64,000 nt of DNA, taken from NCBI RefSeq assembly GCF_008642315.1, contig NZ_CP029192.1:1054001-1118000 (forward strand). Direction: 5' to 3'. The translations under genes and the position numbers were made by a program. The notes under the pieces were generated by a model. It made no database searches and was not told the DNA's origin. It worked only from the letters and a program-made list of their open reading frames with translations. The first letter of the stretch is position 1. Each line of letters opens with the position of its first letter. Shown one piece after another: positions 28,001 to 40,200 of this stretch. This stretch comes from Streptomyces venezuelae. GTDB taxonomy: Bacteria > Actinomycetota > Actinomycetes > Streptomycetales > Streptomycetaceae.

Positions 28001-31000
28001 ACCCGCGAGGGCGAGGTCGCACTCGCCCTGGCGCAGGGCTTGGGCCGCAAGGTGTATGGAGACCAGGGACGACGAGCACGCCGTGTCGACCGTCACCGCC
28101 GGACCCTCGAGGCCCAGGGTGTAGGAGACCCTGCCGGAGACCACGCTGCCGGAACCGGCCAGCATGGAGTAGCCCTCCAGTGTGGCGTCCTGGGCCAGGC
28201 CGGCCGCGTAGTCGTGGTACATGACGCCTACGTACGTGCCCGTCAAGCTGCCCTTCAGCGTCGTCGGGTCGATCCCCGCACGCTCGAACACCTCCCACGA
28301 CGCCTCCAGCAACAGACGCTGCTGCGGATCCATCGCCAACGCCTCACGCGGATTGATCCCGAAGAACGCCGCGTCGAAGTCACCGGCGTCCGGGAGGAAG
28401 GCGCCTTCGTCGGCGTAGCTGGTGCCGGGGTGGTCCGGGTCGGGGTGGAAGAGGCGTTCCAGGTCCCAGCCGCGGCCGGTCGGGAACTCGCCGACGGTGT
28501 CCACGCCCGCCGCGACCAGGTCCCACAACCCTTCGGGCGAAGTCACTCCGCCCGGGTACTTGCAGGCCATGGCGACGATCGCCACCGGATCGTCCGTCGT
28601 GGCGGCGGGCAGCGCGACCGGCGCGGCGGGGGCCGCGGTCACTCCGCCCAGGCGTGTGCAGAGGTAGGCCGCGAGGGCCTGGGGGGTGGGGTGGTCGAAG
28701 GCCAGCGTGGCGGGCAGGCGGAGACCGCTGGCCGCCGAGAGTCGGTTGCGCAGCTGGACCGCCGTGAGCGAGTCGAAGCCCAGGTCCTTGAAGTTGGCCT
28801 CGGTGCGTACGTCGGAGGCCGACCGGTGGCCGAGCACCGCCGCCACGCACTCGCGCACGACATCGGTGACGGCAGCCCTGCGCTCTCCCTCGTCCAGGCC
28901 CGCGAGCCGTCGCTCCAGCGCCCCCTTCTCCACCGCGGAGTCGGCGGCGGCCCTTCGGCGGGTCCGGCCCGTGAGGTTGCGCAGGATCGCCGGTACGTCG
29001 TCCGCGGACAGTTCGCGTACGTCGATGCCCGCCGCGACCAGCAGGGAGGTGCGGGGCGCGGCCGCGCGGGCCGCGTCGAGGAGGGCCAGGCCCTGCTCAT
29101 CGAGGAGCGGCTTGACGCCACTGGCGCGCAGCCGCGCGAGGTCTGCGTCGTCCAGGTGCCGGGTCATCGCGCTGCCGCGTGCCCACAGACCCCAGGCGAT
29201 GGACAGGCCCGGCAGGCCCGCAGCGCGGCGGCGGGCGACCAGGGCGTCGACGAAGGCGTTGGCGGCGGCGTAGCCGACCTGGCCGGCGTTGCCGAGGACG
29301 CCGGCCGCGGAGGAGAACATGAGGAAGAGGCCGAGCGGCAGATCCGCGGTGGCCGCGTCGAGGTTGGCGGCGACGGAGGCCTTGGCCGCCCATACCCTCG
29401 CCAGTTGCTCACCGGTCTGCGCGGTGACCACGGCGTCGTCCAGGACACCTGCCGCGTGGATCACGCCGGTCAGCGGATGCGCGGGGTCGACCGAGGCGAC
29501 CAGGTCGGCGGTGGCCCGGGCGTCCGTCAGGTCGGCCGCGACGATGCGGACGGCGACGCCGAGACCGGTGAGCCGGTCGGTGAGTTCGCGGGCGCCGGGG
29601 GCGTCTGGGCCTTGGCGGCTGACGAGCAGGAGGTGCCGTACCGACCAGGTGTTGATCAGGTGCTCGGCGACGAGGGCGCCCATCATGCCGGTGCCGCCTG
29701 CGATGAGGACGGTGCCGTTGGGGGCGAGGGTGGTTCCGGTTCCGGTTCCGGTGTCGGTGTCAGCGGTGGCGGTAGCGGTAGCGGTAGCGGTTGAAGTGGC
29801 GCGGGTCAGGCGGGGGGCCAGTGTCACTCCGCCGCGGATGGCCAGCTGGGGCTCGTTGGTCGCGAGGGCCGCGGCGACCGCGGCTGAGTCCGTGCATCCC
29901 GCGTCTGCCGGGTCCGCCGTATCGGCCGTACCCGCCGTGTCCGCCGTGCCCGTCGTGCCCGTCGTGCCCGTCGTGTCCAACAGGACGAACCGGTCCGGGT
30001 GTTCGGCCTGCGCGGCGCGTATGAGTCCCCATAGCGCGGACGCGGGGACGTCGATGGACCCGGCGCTCCGGTCGTCTCCCGCGTCGGCCGTCGGTGTCGT
30101 TACCGGCACCGGCACCGCGCCATGCGTGACCAGTACAAGCCGGGTCTCGGTGAGACGCGGCTCGGCGAGCCAGTCCCGGAGCAGGGCCAGGACCTCGTCG
30201 GCGACAGCCCGCCCTCGGGCGTCGACCGTCCCGGAGGCAGGGGCGACAGCCTCGACCAGGACGGTCGCGGGAGCCTGTGCCCCCGCGTCCCCCGCGTCCA
30301 GGGAGGCCAGCAGCGCCGGCAGGTCGGGGTAGCGAGGGGTGTCCGGCCCCGCCCAATCGGGCGCCTCCTGGCCGAGCACCGCCCAGCCGTCGGTGCTCTC
30401 CCCCACGGTTGCCGCCGGAGGCAGCGTGTTCCACTCCACCGTGAACAAGTTGGGGATGACGCCGCCCGCCCGACCCGCCGAGCGCAGCAGTTCCGGGTCG
30501 GCGGGCCGCAGGGCCAGTGAGTCCACGGTGAGCACGGGCGCGCCCGTGGCATCGGCGACGGTCACGCGCAGCGCACCGCCGCTCTCGCCCTCGTCCCCGT
30601 ACGGGGACAGCCGCACCCGTACGGTGGCGGCGCCCGTGGCCCACAGGGACACCCCGTTCCACGCGAACGGCAGGTTGGGGTGCTGGTTGGCGCCGGAGGC
30701 CTCCCCGGCGAGGAGCAGCGCCGGATGCAGGGCGGCGTCCAGCAGTACGGGGTGAATGCCGAAGCCGTCCTCGGAGCCCGCCTGTTCCGGCAGTTGCACC
30801 TCGGCGAGCAGGTCCGTCCCCTGACGCCATACGGCACTCAGTCCTTGGAACGACGGCCCATACTCGTACCCCGCCGACGCGGCCCGCTCGTAGAGATCAC
30901 CGACCTCTACCGGCTCGGCGCCCGCCGGCGGCCACTGTCCGGTCAGCCCGTCCGGTACGTCCCCGGGGGCGGGGCTCAGCACCCCGGTGGCGTGACACAG

Positions 31001-34000
31001 CCAGTCCTCGTCGCGGCCCGGCCCGTCGTCGGACGCGGTCGCGTACTCGGTCACGTACTCGGCCGCGGACTCCGCTTCGGTGCGCGAGAAGACGCGCACC
31101 TCACGCCGTCCGCTCTGCTCGTCGGGCGCGCCCACGACGACCTGGACCTGGAGGCCTCCGGTGTCCGGCAGCACCAGGGGCGCCTGGAGCGTCAGCTCCT
31201 CCAGCGTGGGGCAGCCCGCCTCGTCGGCGGCGCGCAGCGCCCACTCGACCAGCGCGGCGCCGGGGACGAGCGTCGTGCCCGCCACCGCGTGGTCGGCCAG
31301 CCAATCGCCGCCACCGGACGCCGAAAGCCGCCCCGTTAGCACGAGGGCACCGTCGGCAAGCCCGAGCGCAGCGGGCAGCAACGTGTGTTCCAACCGTCGC
31401 AGCCCCGCGGAACGCACGTCCCCGACGCCGTCCACCGGCAGCCAGTAGCGGCGGCGCTGGAAGGCGTACGTGGGCAGGTCGACGGTACGAGGGGTCGGCT
31501 CGGCCGGGAACCAGCGCCGCCAGTCGACCTGCGCACCCGCGGCGAACGCCTGCGCGGCGGCACGGGTCAGCTGGGCGGTGTCACCGTGGTCGCGGCGCAA
31601 GGTCGGCACGACGGTGGCGGACACGTCCGCCCGCTCGATCGTCTCCTCCATGCCGAGACCCAGCACGGGGTGGGCGCTGGCCTCGATGAACAGCCGATAG
31701 CCGTCGGCCAGCAGGGCTTCGACCGTGTCGGCGAAACGAACCTGCTGGCGGAGGTTGGTGACCCAGTAGTCGGTGTCCAGCGCGGTGGTGTCCGCCAGCC
31801 GCTCAGCCGTGACGGTCGAGTAGAACGCCACGTCCGTCGACACGGGCCGGATGTCGGCCAAGCGCTCAGTGAGCAGGTCGTGCAATGCGTCGATCTGCGG
31901 GTTGTGGGAGGCGTAACCGACATCGATCACGCGGGCCCGCAGCCCGGCCTCTTCCGCCTCGGCGACGACGGCAGCCACATGCTCCGGCGACCCCGAAATG
32001 ACGGTTGCTGTAGGCCCGTTGACGGCGGCGATACTCACCCCCGGCCGGTCGCCGATCAGCTCGACGGTCCGCTCGGCACTGGCTCCGACGGAGGCCATGT
32101 CGCCGTGCCCCTGAAGCTGGCGCAGTGCGTCACTTCGTACCGCCACAATCCGCGCCGCATCCTCCAGCGACAGCGCACCCGCCACACACGCGGCAGCCAT
32201 CTCACCCTGCGAATGCCCGATCACGGCGGCCGGAACGATCCCCTGATCCGCCCAGACCGCGGCCAGCGAGACCATGACAGCCCACAACACCGGCTGCACG
32301 ACCTCGACCCGCGCCAGTTCACTCCCGTCCCCGCGCAACACCTCACGCAACGACCAGTCAACGTACGAAGACAGGGCCTGCTCGCATTCGGCAATCCGCC
32401 CGGCGAACACCGGCGACTCGTCCAGCAGTTGGGCGCCCATCCCCACCCACTGCGACCCCTGCCCCGGAAACACCAACACCGGGCCGGGACCCACATCACC
32501 GGACGCCACCCCGGACACCACATCCGGAGACGCCTCGCCCGTGGCCAGCGCTGCGACCCCGGCCACCAGCTCGTCCCGGTCCCGGCCCACCACCACAGCC
32601 CGGTGTTCGAGAACCGCCCGTGCCGTGGCGAGCGACCAGCCGACCTCCGGCGACAGCGCCTGCGCGCCACCCCCGGTGGCGAACTCGTGCAGCCTGCGGG
32701 CCTGTTCCCGCAGTGCTTCCTCGGACCGCCCGGAGAGGACCCACGGCACCACCGCCCCCGGCAATGCTTCCTCGGCCGGCCCTCCCGACTCCTCGGGAGC
32801 TTCGGCTGCTTCGGGAGCTTCCTCCAGGATCACGTGCGCGTTCGTGCCCGAGATGCCGAAGGAGGAGACGCCGGCCCGGCGCGGGCGGTCCCCGCGTGAC
32901 CACGGGACCTGCTCGGTGAGGAGACGTACTCCTCCGCCGTCCCACTGCACGTGCGGAGTCGGCTCGTCGACGTTCAAGGTGGCGGGCAGCAGTTCGCGTT
33001 GCAGGGCCATCACCATCTTGATGACACCCGCCACACCGGCCGCGGCCTGCGTGTGCCCGATGTTGGACTTGACCGAGCCGAGCCACAGCGGGCGGTCGTC
33101 CTCGCGCTCCTTGCCGTACGTGGCGATGAGCGCCTCGGCCTCGATCGGGTCGCCGAGCCGCGTACCCGTGCCGTGCGCCTCGACGACGTCGATCTCCGAC
33201 GTGGACAGGTTGGCGCCGGCCAGTGCCCGGCGGATGACGCGCCGCTGCGAGGGGCCGTTGGGTGCGGTGAAACCGTTGCTGGCGCCGTCCTGGTTGATGG
33301 CGGAGCCGCGGATGACCGCGAGGATGTTGTGGCCGTTGCGCTGGGCGTCGGAGAGGCGTTCCAGGAGGATCAGGCCGGCGCCCTCGCCCCAGCCGGTGCC
33401 GTCGGCCGCAGCGGCGAACGGCTTGCAACGGCCGTTGGGGGCCAGGCCGCGCTGGCGCGAGAAGCCCGTGAAGACCTCAGGGGTGGACATGACGGTGACA
33501 CCGCCCGCCAGGGCCAGGTCGCACTCGCCCTGGCGCAGGGCGTTGGCCGCCAGGTGCATCGCCACCAGCGAGGAGGAGCACGCGGTCTCGACGGTCACCG
33601 CCGGACCCTCCAGGCCGAGCGTGAAGGACAGGCGGCCCGAGAGGACGCTGGGCGCCGTGCCCGCGTAGCCCTCCGTCGCCTTGCCGCCCGCGTCGCCCTG
33701 GGTCTGGTTGCCGGTGGTGGCGGCACCGACGTAGACGCCCGTGGGACTTCCCTTGAGGGAGGCGGGGTCGACGCCCGCCCGTTCGAGTGCCTCCCAGGAC
33801 GTCTCCAGGAGCAGCCGCAGTTGCGGGCTGCTGGCCAGCGCCTCGCGCGGGCTGAAGCCGAAGAAGTCGGAGTCGAACCGGTCGGCGGCGGTGAGGAAGC
33901 CGCCTTCGCGGACGTAGCAGGTTCCGGGGTGGTCGGGGTCCGGGTGGTAGATGCCCTCCAGATCCCAGCCGCGGTCGGTGGGGAAGGGCTCGATGGCGTC

Positions 34001-34189
34001 GTCGCCGGCGGCGACCAGGTCCCACAGGCCTTCGGGGGTCTCGATGCCGCCGGGGAAACGGCAGGCCATGCCGACGACGGCCACCGGTTCCTGCCTGCGG
34101 TCCTCCACCTCGCGCAGGCGCTGCCGGGTGTCGTGCAGTTCGGCGGCGACCCGCTTGAGGTAGTCGACCAGTTCCTCTTCACTCGCCAT
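22044..34189 (-). CDS. monAV: Type I polyketide synthase, two modules (monensin modules 7 and 8 type), reading frame broken in the second AT
   Basis: As given, the frame is split: codons from 34189 run correctly to about 26942, then read nonsense to a stop at 26627; the correct frame resumes and can start at 26933. Restoring one base gives 4048 aa. Docking helix 1-35. Module 7: KS (Cys about 204), AT (GHSQGE, YASH about 760; methylmalonyl), DH ([10 protein letters not shown] about 965), KR (GGTGMMG about 1500, LDD, Tyr about 1640), ACP (Ser about 1808), leaving an alkene. Module 8: KS from about 1866 (Cys about 2037), AT (GQGSQ about 2410; GHSIGE, HAFH; malonyl), DH ([10 protein letters not shown]), ER (NFRD, GGVGMA), KR (GGTGALG, LED), ACP (Ser about 3922), giving full reduction. 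The order matches C9-C12 of premonensin. Low-complexity Thr/Ala/Gly/Asp linkers interrupt module 7. If the frameshift is real the gene is inactive. Confidence 0.88.
26222..26985 (-). repeat. Near-identical malonyl-AT tract, copy 2 (module 8)
   Basis: Same tract as in modules 9 and 6. Contains the one-base deletion. With module 6, similarity continues into the DH (25505-26050 versus 37727-38280), ER (23785-24070 versus 35985-36270), KR (22925-23550 versus 35139-35775) and KS (27215-28380 versus 39450-40620). Confidence 0.85.
26939..26942 (-). other. monAV: Apparent one-base deletion (frameshift) in the module 8 AT domain
   Basis: The run holds four C here (plus strand). The two near-identical AT tracts elsewhere in the window have five C at the same place (20211-20215 and the equivalent site near 39164-39169). 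One extra base would restore MGAGLYERF in place of MGLVCMSGS. Because the error lies in a homopolymer inside a triplicated sequence, a sequencing or assembly mistake is the likeliest cause. Confidence 0.85.
29745..29805. repeat. Short tandem repeat in the module 7 linker
   Basis: A (GGTAGC)n-like and (GGTTCC)n-like tract encodes an alternating Thr/Ala and Thr/Gly/Asp stretch just before the KR of module 7. A second tract near 29925-29985, made of CCGTCGTGC-like units, encodes Thr-Gly-Thr and Ala-Asp-Thr repeats in the same linker. Confidence 0.6.
31455..32470 (-). repeat. Near-identical methylmalonyl-AT tract, copy 1 (module 7)
   Basis: Almost identical to 62950-63990 (module 2), and closely similar over part of its length to 50590-51240 (module 4). 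The AT end of the left-arm PKS (1-330, opposite strand) is also close, so this tract forms long direct and inverted repeats across the window. Confidence 0.8.
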
Positions 34190-34238
34190 GAGAGTTCACC
34201 CAGCCTTCAGCGTGGTTGTCGCGCCGTGCACGGTCGTT

Positions 34239-37200
34239 TCACACACCCAGTTCTTTGTCGATGAAGTCGAGGACCTGGTCGGTCGTGGCAACCTTGAGCT
34301 GCTCCTTCGTACTGCCCGAGCCGGGCGCCGCACTGGCCGACTTCCACTTCGACAGCAGCGTTTCCAGCCGGGTAGTGACCGCGTCGGCGTCGAGGTGTTC
34401 GACGTGGGCGGAGGACAGGGCGTGCTCGAGTTTCGCGAGGTCGCGGAGGAGCGGTTCGGTGGCCTCCTGCCCGGCGGGCGTGTCTCCGTCGGGGGCGAGC
34501 TGCGCGCCCAGGTGTTCCGCGAGGATGTCGGCGTCCGGATGGTCGAAGACGAGCCCGGAAGGCAGCCGGAGGCCGGTGGCGGCGGACAGCCTGTTGCGCA
34601 GTTCGACCGCGGTGAGGGAGTCGAATCCGAGCTCCTTGAAGGTGCTGCCCGGAGTGAGGCCGTCGGGGTGATGCCCGAGAACGGTGGCGGCCTGCTCCCG
34701 GATGAGCCGCACCAGCGTGTGGTGGCGGTCGGAAGGCGGCAGGGCGGCCAGTCGGCCGGCCAGATCCGCGGGTTGTCCGCCCGCCGTGGCGGTGGGCCTG
34801 TTCGCTCCGCCGGCGGTGGGGGCGGCGAGACCGCGCAGCAGGGCCGGCCTCGTGTCCACGGGGTGCGTGGCGAGGGTGCGCAGGTCGAGGTTGAAGCCCA
34901 CCAGGTGGGGGCGGCCGTTGCGGTGCGCGGCGTCGAGGAGGGCCAGGCCGTGGGCGTTGGTCATGCCCTTGACGCCGATGCGGCTCATGCGGGCGATGTC
35001 GGTGCCGGTGAGTCCACCTGTCATCCCGGTCGATGCGGTGGTTGCCGTGCCGTCCGCTTCGTTGCCCTTCCCGTTGCCCTTCTCGTTGACGTTCCCGTTG
35101 ACGTTCTCGTTGCCCTTCTCGCCGCCTGAGGCTTCCCAGAGGCCCCATCCGACGGAGAGACCTGCCTGGCCTTGGGTCCGGCGGTGCTGCATCAGCGCGT
35201 CGCAGTAGGCGTTGGCCGCCGCGTAGTTGGCCTGCCCCGGACTGCCCAGCGTCGCCGCGGCCGAGGAGAACACGACGAACAGACCGAGACGAAGATCCCG
35301 GGTCGCCTCGTGCAGGTTCGCGGCGGCACCGGCCTTGGCCGCCCACACCCGCCCGAGCCCATCCCGCGTCTGCGCGGTCACCACCGCGTCCTCCAGCACA
35401 CCCGCCGCATGCACGACCCCGGTCAAAGGGTGAGCAGGATCGGTCTTGCCGACCAGCTCCACCACCGACGCCGCATCACTCACATCCGCCGCGACAAGAG
35501 ATGTCTCAGCACCCAACTCCGCGATCCGCGCCACCAGTTCCTCGGCCCCGGGAGCGTCCGGACCGCGCCTGCTGGCCAGCAGCAGATGCCGTACGCCCCA
35601 CTCCCGCACCAAATGCTCCGCCACCACCTGCCCCAGCGCACCCGTACCACCGGTGATCAGCACCGTGCCCTCGGGGTCGAGGGCAGGCGGGACCTCCAGC
35701 ACCAGCTTGCCCGTGTGCTTCGCCTGACTCATGAACCGGAACGCCTCCCGCGCCTTGCCCAGCGGCCAGGAACGTACCGGTAGGGCCTTAAGCCGATCTG
35801 AGGCGAACAACTCGCCGAGCTGGTCCAGCATCCGTCCGATGCGTTCGGGCCCGGCATCACCCACCAGGTCGTAGACGGTGTACGTGACGCCTGGGTACTG
35901 CGCGTCCACCTCCTCCGGAGCGCGTACGTCGGTCTTGCCCATCTCCAGGAACCGGCCGTGCCTATCCCCCAGCAGCCGCAGGGAAGCGTCGATGAACTCG
36001 CCGGTGAGGCTGTTCAGTACGACATCCACACCCCGGCCACCGGAGGCCTGCCGGAACGCGTCCTCGAAGGCCAGATCACGGGAGGAAGCACGATGAGCGG
36101 CATCGATACCCATCTCCTCCAGCACGCTGTGCTTGGCCGGACTCGCGGTGGCGAACACCTCCGCACCAAGATGCTTGGCAATCTGCACCGCCGCCATCCC
36201 CACACCACCCGTGGCGGCATGGATCAACACCCGCTCACCCGCCTTCAAGCCGGCCAGCTCCACCAGGCCGTACCAAGCGGTGAGGAAGGCCGCCGGGATA
36301 CCGGCCGCCTCCCGCATGTCCCAGCCCCGGGGTACCGGTGCGACCATCCGGGCGTCTGCGATCACCACGGGCCCGTACGCGCCCTCGAAGACACCCATGA
36401 CGCGATCACCGACCGACAGGTGCGTCACCTCGGGGCCGACCTCCGTCACGACACCGGCACCTTCGCCGCCCATGGCGCCGTACGCGGGGACCATGCCCAG
36501 CGCGACGAGCACGTCACGGAAGTTGATACCGGCGGCGTGCACCGAGAGCCGGACCTGTCCGGGCCCCAGAGGTTCGAGTACCTCCGGGCAGGCGACCGCC
36601 GCGAGGTCGTCCAGCGAACCGCCCTTCTCCATCCGCAGACGCCAGGCCGCCTCACCGGTCGGGGCGACGATGTCGGCGGAGTGGGGCGCCTGGATGAGGC
36701 GGGGAATCCGTAGCTCGCCGTCACGGAGGGCGAGTTGGGACTCGTCGAGATCTTCGACGGCTTGGCGCAGCAGGGACTGCGGCAGCACGTCCGCACCGTC
36801 CACACGCAGATCACGCGAATCCTCGTCGATGTCGAGCAGGACGAAGCGGCCCGGGTTCTCGGACTGCGCGCTGCGCACCAACCCCCACACCGCGGCCGCT
36901 GACGCATCCACGTCCGCGCCGTCGTCCGTCGCCACAGCGGAGCGCGTCACCACGAGGAGACGGGTCTCCTCCAACTCGGGCGCGGCAAGGAACTCCTGCA
37001 CCAGCGACAGAACACCCTCCGCCACCCGCAACCCGTCGTCGACAGATACGTCGACAGGCGCCAGCACCGCCCACGGCACCTCATCGCCCACCGCCTCCGA
37101 CTCCACCACTTCAGCGAGCCGGACGCCCTCGCCCGAGAGCACGACCCAGCCGCCACCGTCGGACACGTCTGCCTGCGGAGCCGGCAGCGGCGTCCACTCC

Positions 37201-40200
37201 ACCGCGAACAGCCCGCGCACGTCCCGCTGTTGCACGGCGACGAGCTGCCCGGGCTGCACGGGACGTGTCCTCAGAGCATCAGCGGCAAGGACCAGGCCGC
37301 CGGTCGCATCGGTCACCGTCACGCTCACTCCGCGCTCGGCGCTCTCCCCGGCCGGGCGCAGGCGCACACGGACGGTGGTGGCACCCACAGCCCGCAGAGA
37401 CACACCGGCCCATTCGAACGGCACGTGGAGCTGATCGTCCCCGGAGCCCTCCTGGAAGCGCGACACGAGGAGCGGGTGCAGGGTGGCGTCGAGGAGGGCG
37501 GGGTGAATGCCGTAGCCGTCGGGCGCGCCCGCGGCCTCGGGCAGGACGACCTCGGCCAGCAGATCGTCGCCGTGCCGCCAGGCGGCCCGCAGGCCCTGGA
37601 ACGCCGGGCCGTATCCGTATCCGTCCTCCGCTGCCGTCGCGTAGAAGCCCTCCACGCCCAACGGTTCAGCGTCGGCCGGCGGCCAGGCCCCGGACATCGA
37701 CTCGTCCGCGGCAAGGGGGCTTTCGGGGGCGAGTACGCCGGTGGCGTGGCAGACCCACGCATCATCGCCACCCGTCGCCGTGGAGGTGTCGGCGTCGGCG
37801 TCGGGACGGCTGTACACATGCACGCCACGCCGCCCGTCCTCCCCGGCCTCATCCACAACCACCTGAACCCGCAGCCCCGACACCTCAGGCACCACCACAG
37901 GCGCCTGCAACATCAACTCCTCCACCACCGCACAACCAACCTCATCACCGGCCCGCAACGCCCACTCCACCAACGCAGCCCCCGGCACCAACACCGCCCC
38001 ACCCACCACATGATCCACAAGCCACGCAGCACCCGAACGCGACAACCGCCCGGTCAACAGGCACCCACCCCGATCAGCGAACTCCACCGCCGCACCGAGC
38101 AACGGATGCCCCGCCGCCACCAGACCCAGCCCAGCCGCATCCCCACCCCCCGCACGCCCCGCCAACCAGAACCGCTCACGCTGGAACGCATACGTCGGCA
38201 GCTCCACCACCCCAGACACCGAAGCCGCCGAGAAGAAGACCGACCAGTCCACGGCCACTCCAGCCGTGTGAAGACGGGCCATGGCCTGCGCGAAAGCGAG
38301 GTCGTCCGGTCGGCCCGAGTGCAGGGATGAAGTGACGACAGGCTCGCCTTCTCGCGGATCGGTGACATCGTCGAGGGTGCGCTGTGCGGCTGTGGACAGC
38401 ACGGGGGCAGGGCCGAGCTCAACGAACACGCCCGCACGGTCCGCCACTTCGGCAATGGCGGGCTGGAAGAGGACTGCCTGCCGCACATGCTTGGCCCAGT
38501 ACTCCGGAGCAGTGATCTCGGCCTCGGCTTGCTTGCCCGTGACATTGCTGATCAGCGGAACCTTCGGCGCACAGAACTCCACACCACGTATCGCCTCGGT
38601 GAACTCAGCGAGCATCGGCTCCATCAACACCGAATGGAACGCGTGACTGACCGACAACGCCTTGGTCTTACGCCCCCTCTCCCGCCAGAACCCAACGATC
38701 CTCTCGACCTGGTCAACAGGGCCCGACATGACAGTGGAATCAGGTGTGTTGACCGCAGCGACACTCACCGCAGAGTCCTCAAGACTCGCCGCCAACTCCT
38801 CCGGCGTCGCCTGCACCGCACACATCGCACCACCCTCAGGCAGCCCACCCATCAACCGAGCACGCGCCCCCACCACCCGACACGCATCCGCCAAACCAAA
38901 AACACCCGCGACATACGCCGCCGCAACCTCCCCGATGGAATGCCCGACCACCACATCCGGCCGCACCCCCACCGACTCCCACAACCTGGCCAGACCCACC
39001 TGAAGCGCAAACAACCCAGCCTGCGCCCACATCGTGTGATCCAACCGCTCCCGCGGCCCCCCGAACACAACCTCCCGAACCGAACCACCCAACTCCACAT
39101 CAAGCAGCCCACACACCTCATCAAAAGCCGCAGCGAACACAGGGAACCGCTCATACAAACCAGCCCCCATCCCCACCACCTGACTGCCCTGCCCACTGAA
39201 CAACCAGACCACGTCATCGCCCGCCGGCGACTGCGGCGAGAGCGGCGCGACGAGCGCGGGATGCGGCTCTCCCGCCGCCAGCGCGTCGAGTCCGGCCAGG
39301 AGCTCCGCGCGATCCGCGGCCAGCACCACGGCCCGGCGCTCATGCAGCGCACGCGTGTCGAACAGTGACCGGCCCACGTCGGTGAGCGGCGCGCGGGACG
39401 CGTCCTCGGCGAAGGCACTCAGTCGGCGTGCCTGTTCGCGCAGTGCCTGCGGACTCCGCGCCGACACCACCCACGGCACCAGCCCACCGTCACCGTCTCC
39501 CGCAACCACCTCAGGTTCAGGCTCGGGAACGTACTCCACGATCACATGCGCATTCGTCCCCGACGCACCGAACGACGACACACCCGCACGACGCACACCC
39601 CGACCAGCCTCCGGCCACGGCACCGACTCCGCCGCCAACCGCACCGCACCCGACTCCCAATCCACATGCGGCGACGGCTCATCCACATGCAAACTCGCCG
39701 GCACCACACCACGCCGCATCGCCATCACCATCTTGATGACACCCGCAACACCCGCAGCCGCCTGCGTATGACCAATGTTCGACTTCACCGACCCCAACCA
39801 CACCGGCCGATCCGCAGCACGCCCCTGACCGTAGGTCGCCAACAGAGCCTGCGCCTCGATCGGATCACCCAGCGTCGTCCCCGTCCCGTGCCCCTCCACC
39901 ACATCCACATCAACCGGCGACAACCCACCACTCGCCAACGCCTGACGGATCACCCGCTCCTGCGACGGACCGTTCGGCGCGGTCAGGCCGTTGCTCGCAC
40001 CGTCCTGGTTCACCGCCGAACCCCGAACCACCGACAGAACCCGATGCCCCTTGCGGCGCGCATCCGACAACCGCTCCAGCAACAACACACCGACACCCTC
40101 GGAGAACCCGACTCCGTCGGCCGCGGCGGCGTACGGCTTGCAGCGGCCGTCGGGTGACAGGCCCCGTTGACGGGCGAAGCCCGCGAACATGTCCGGGTCG

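Noticed and set aside
22044-34189. monAV as two naturally separate subunits
   Set aside because: The break falls in the middle of an AT domain, with no docking helices or ribosome binding site at the break, so a deletion or sequencing error fits better.
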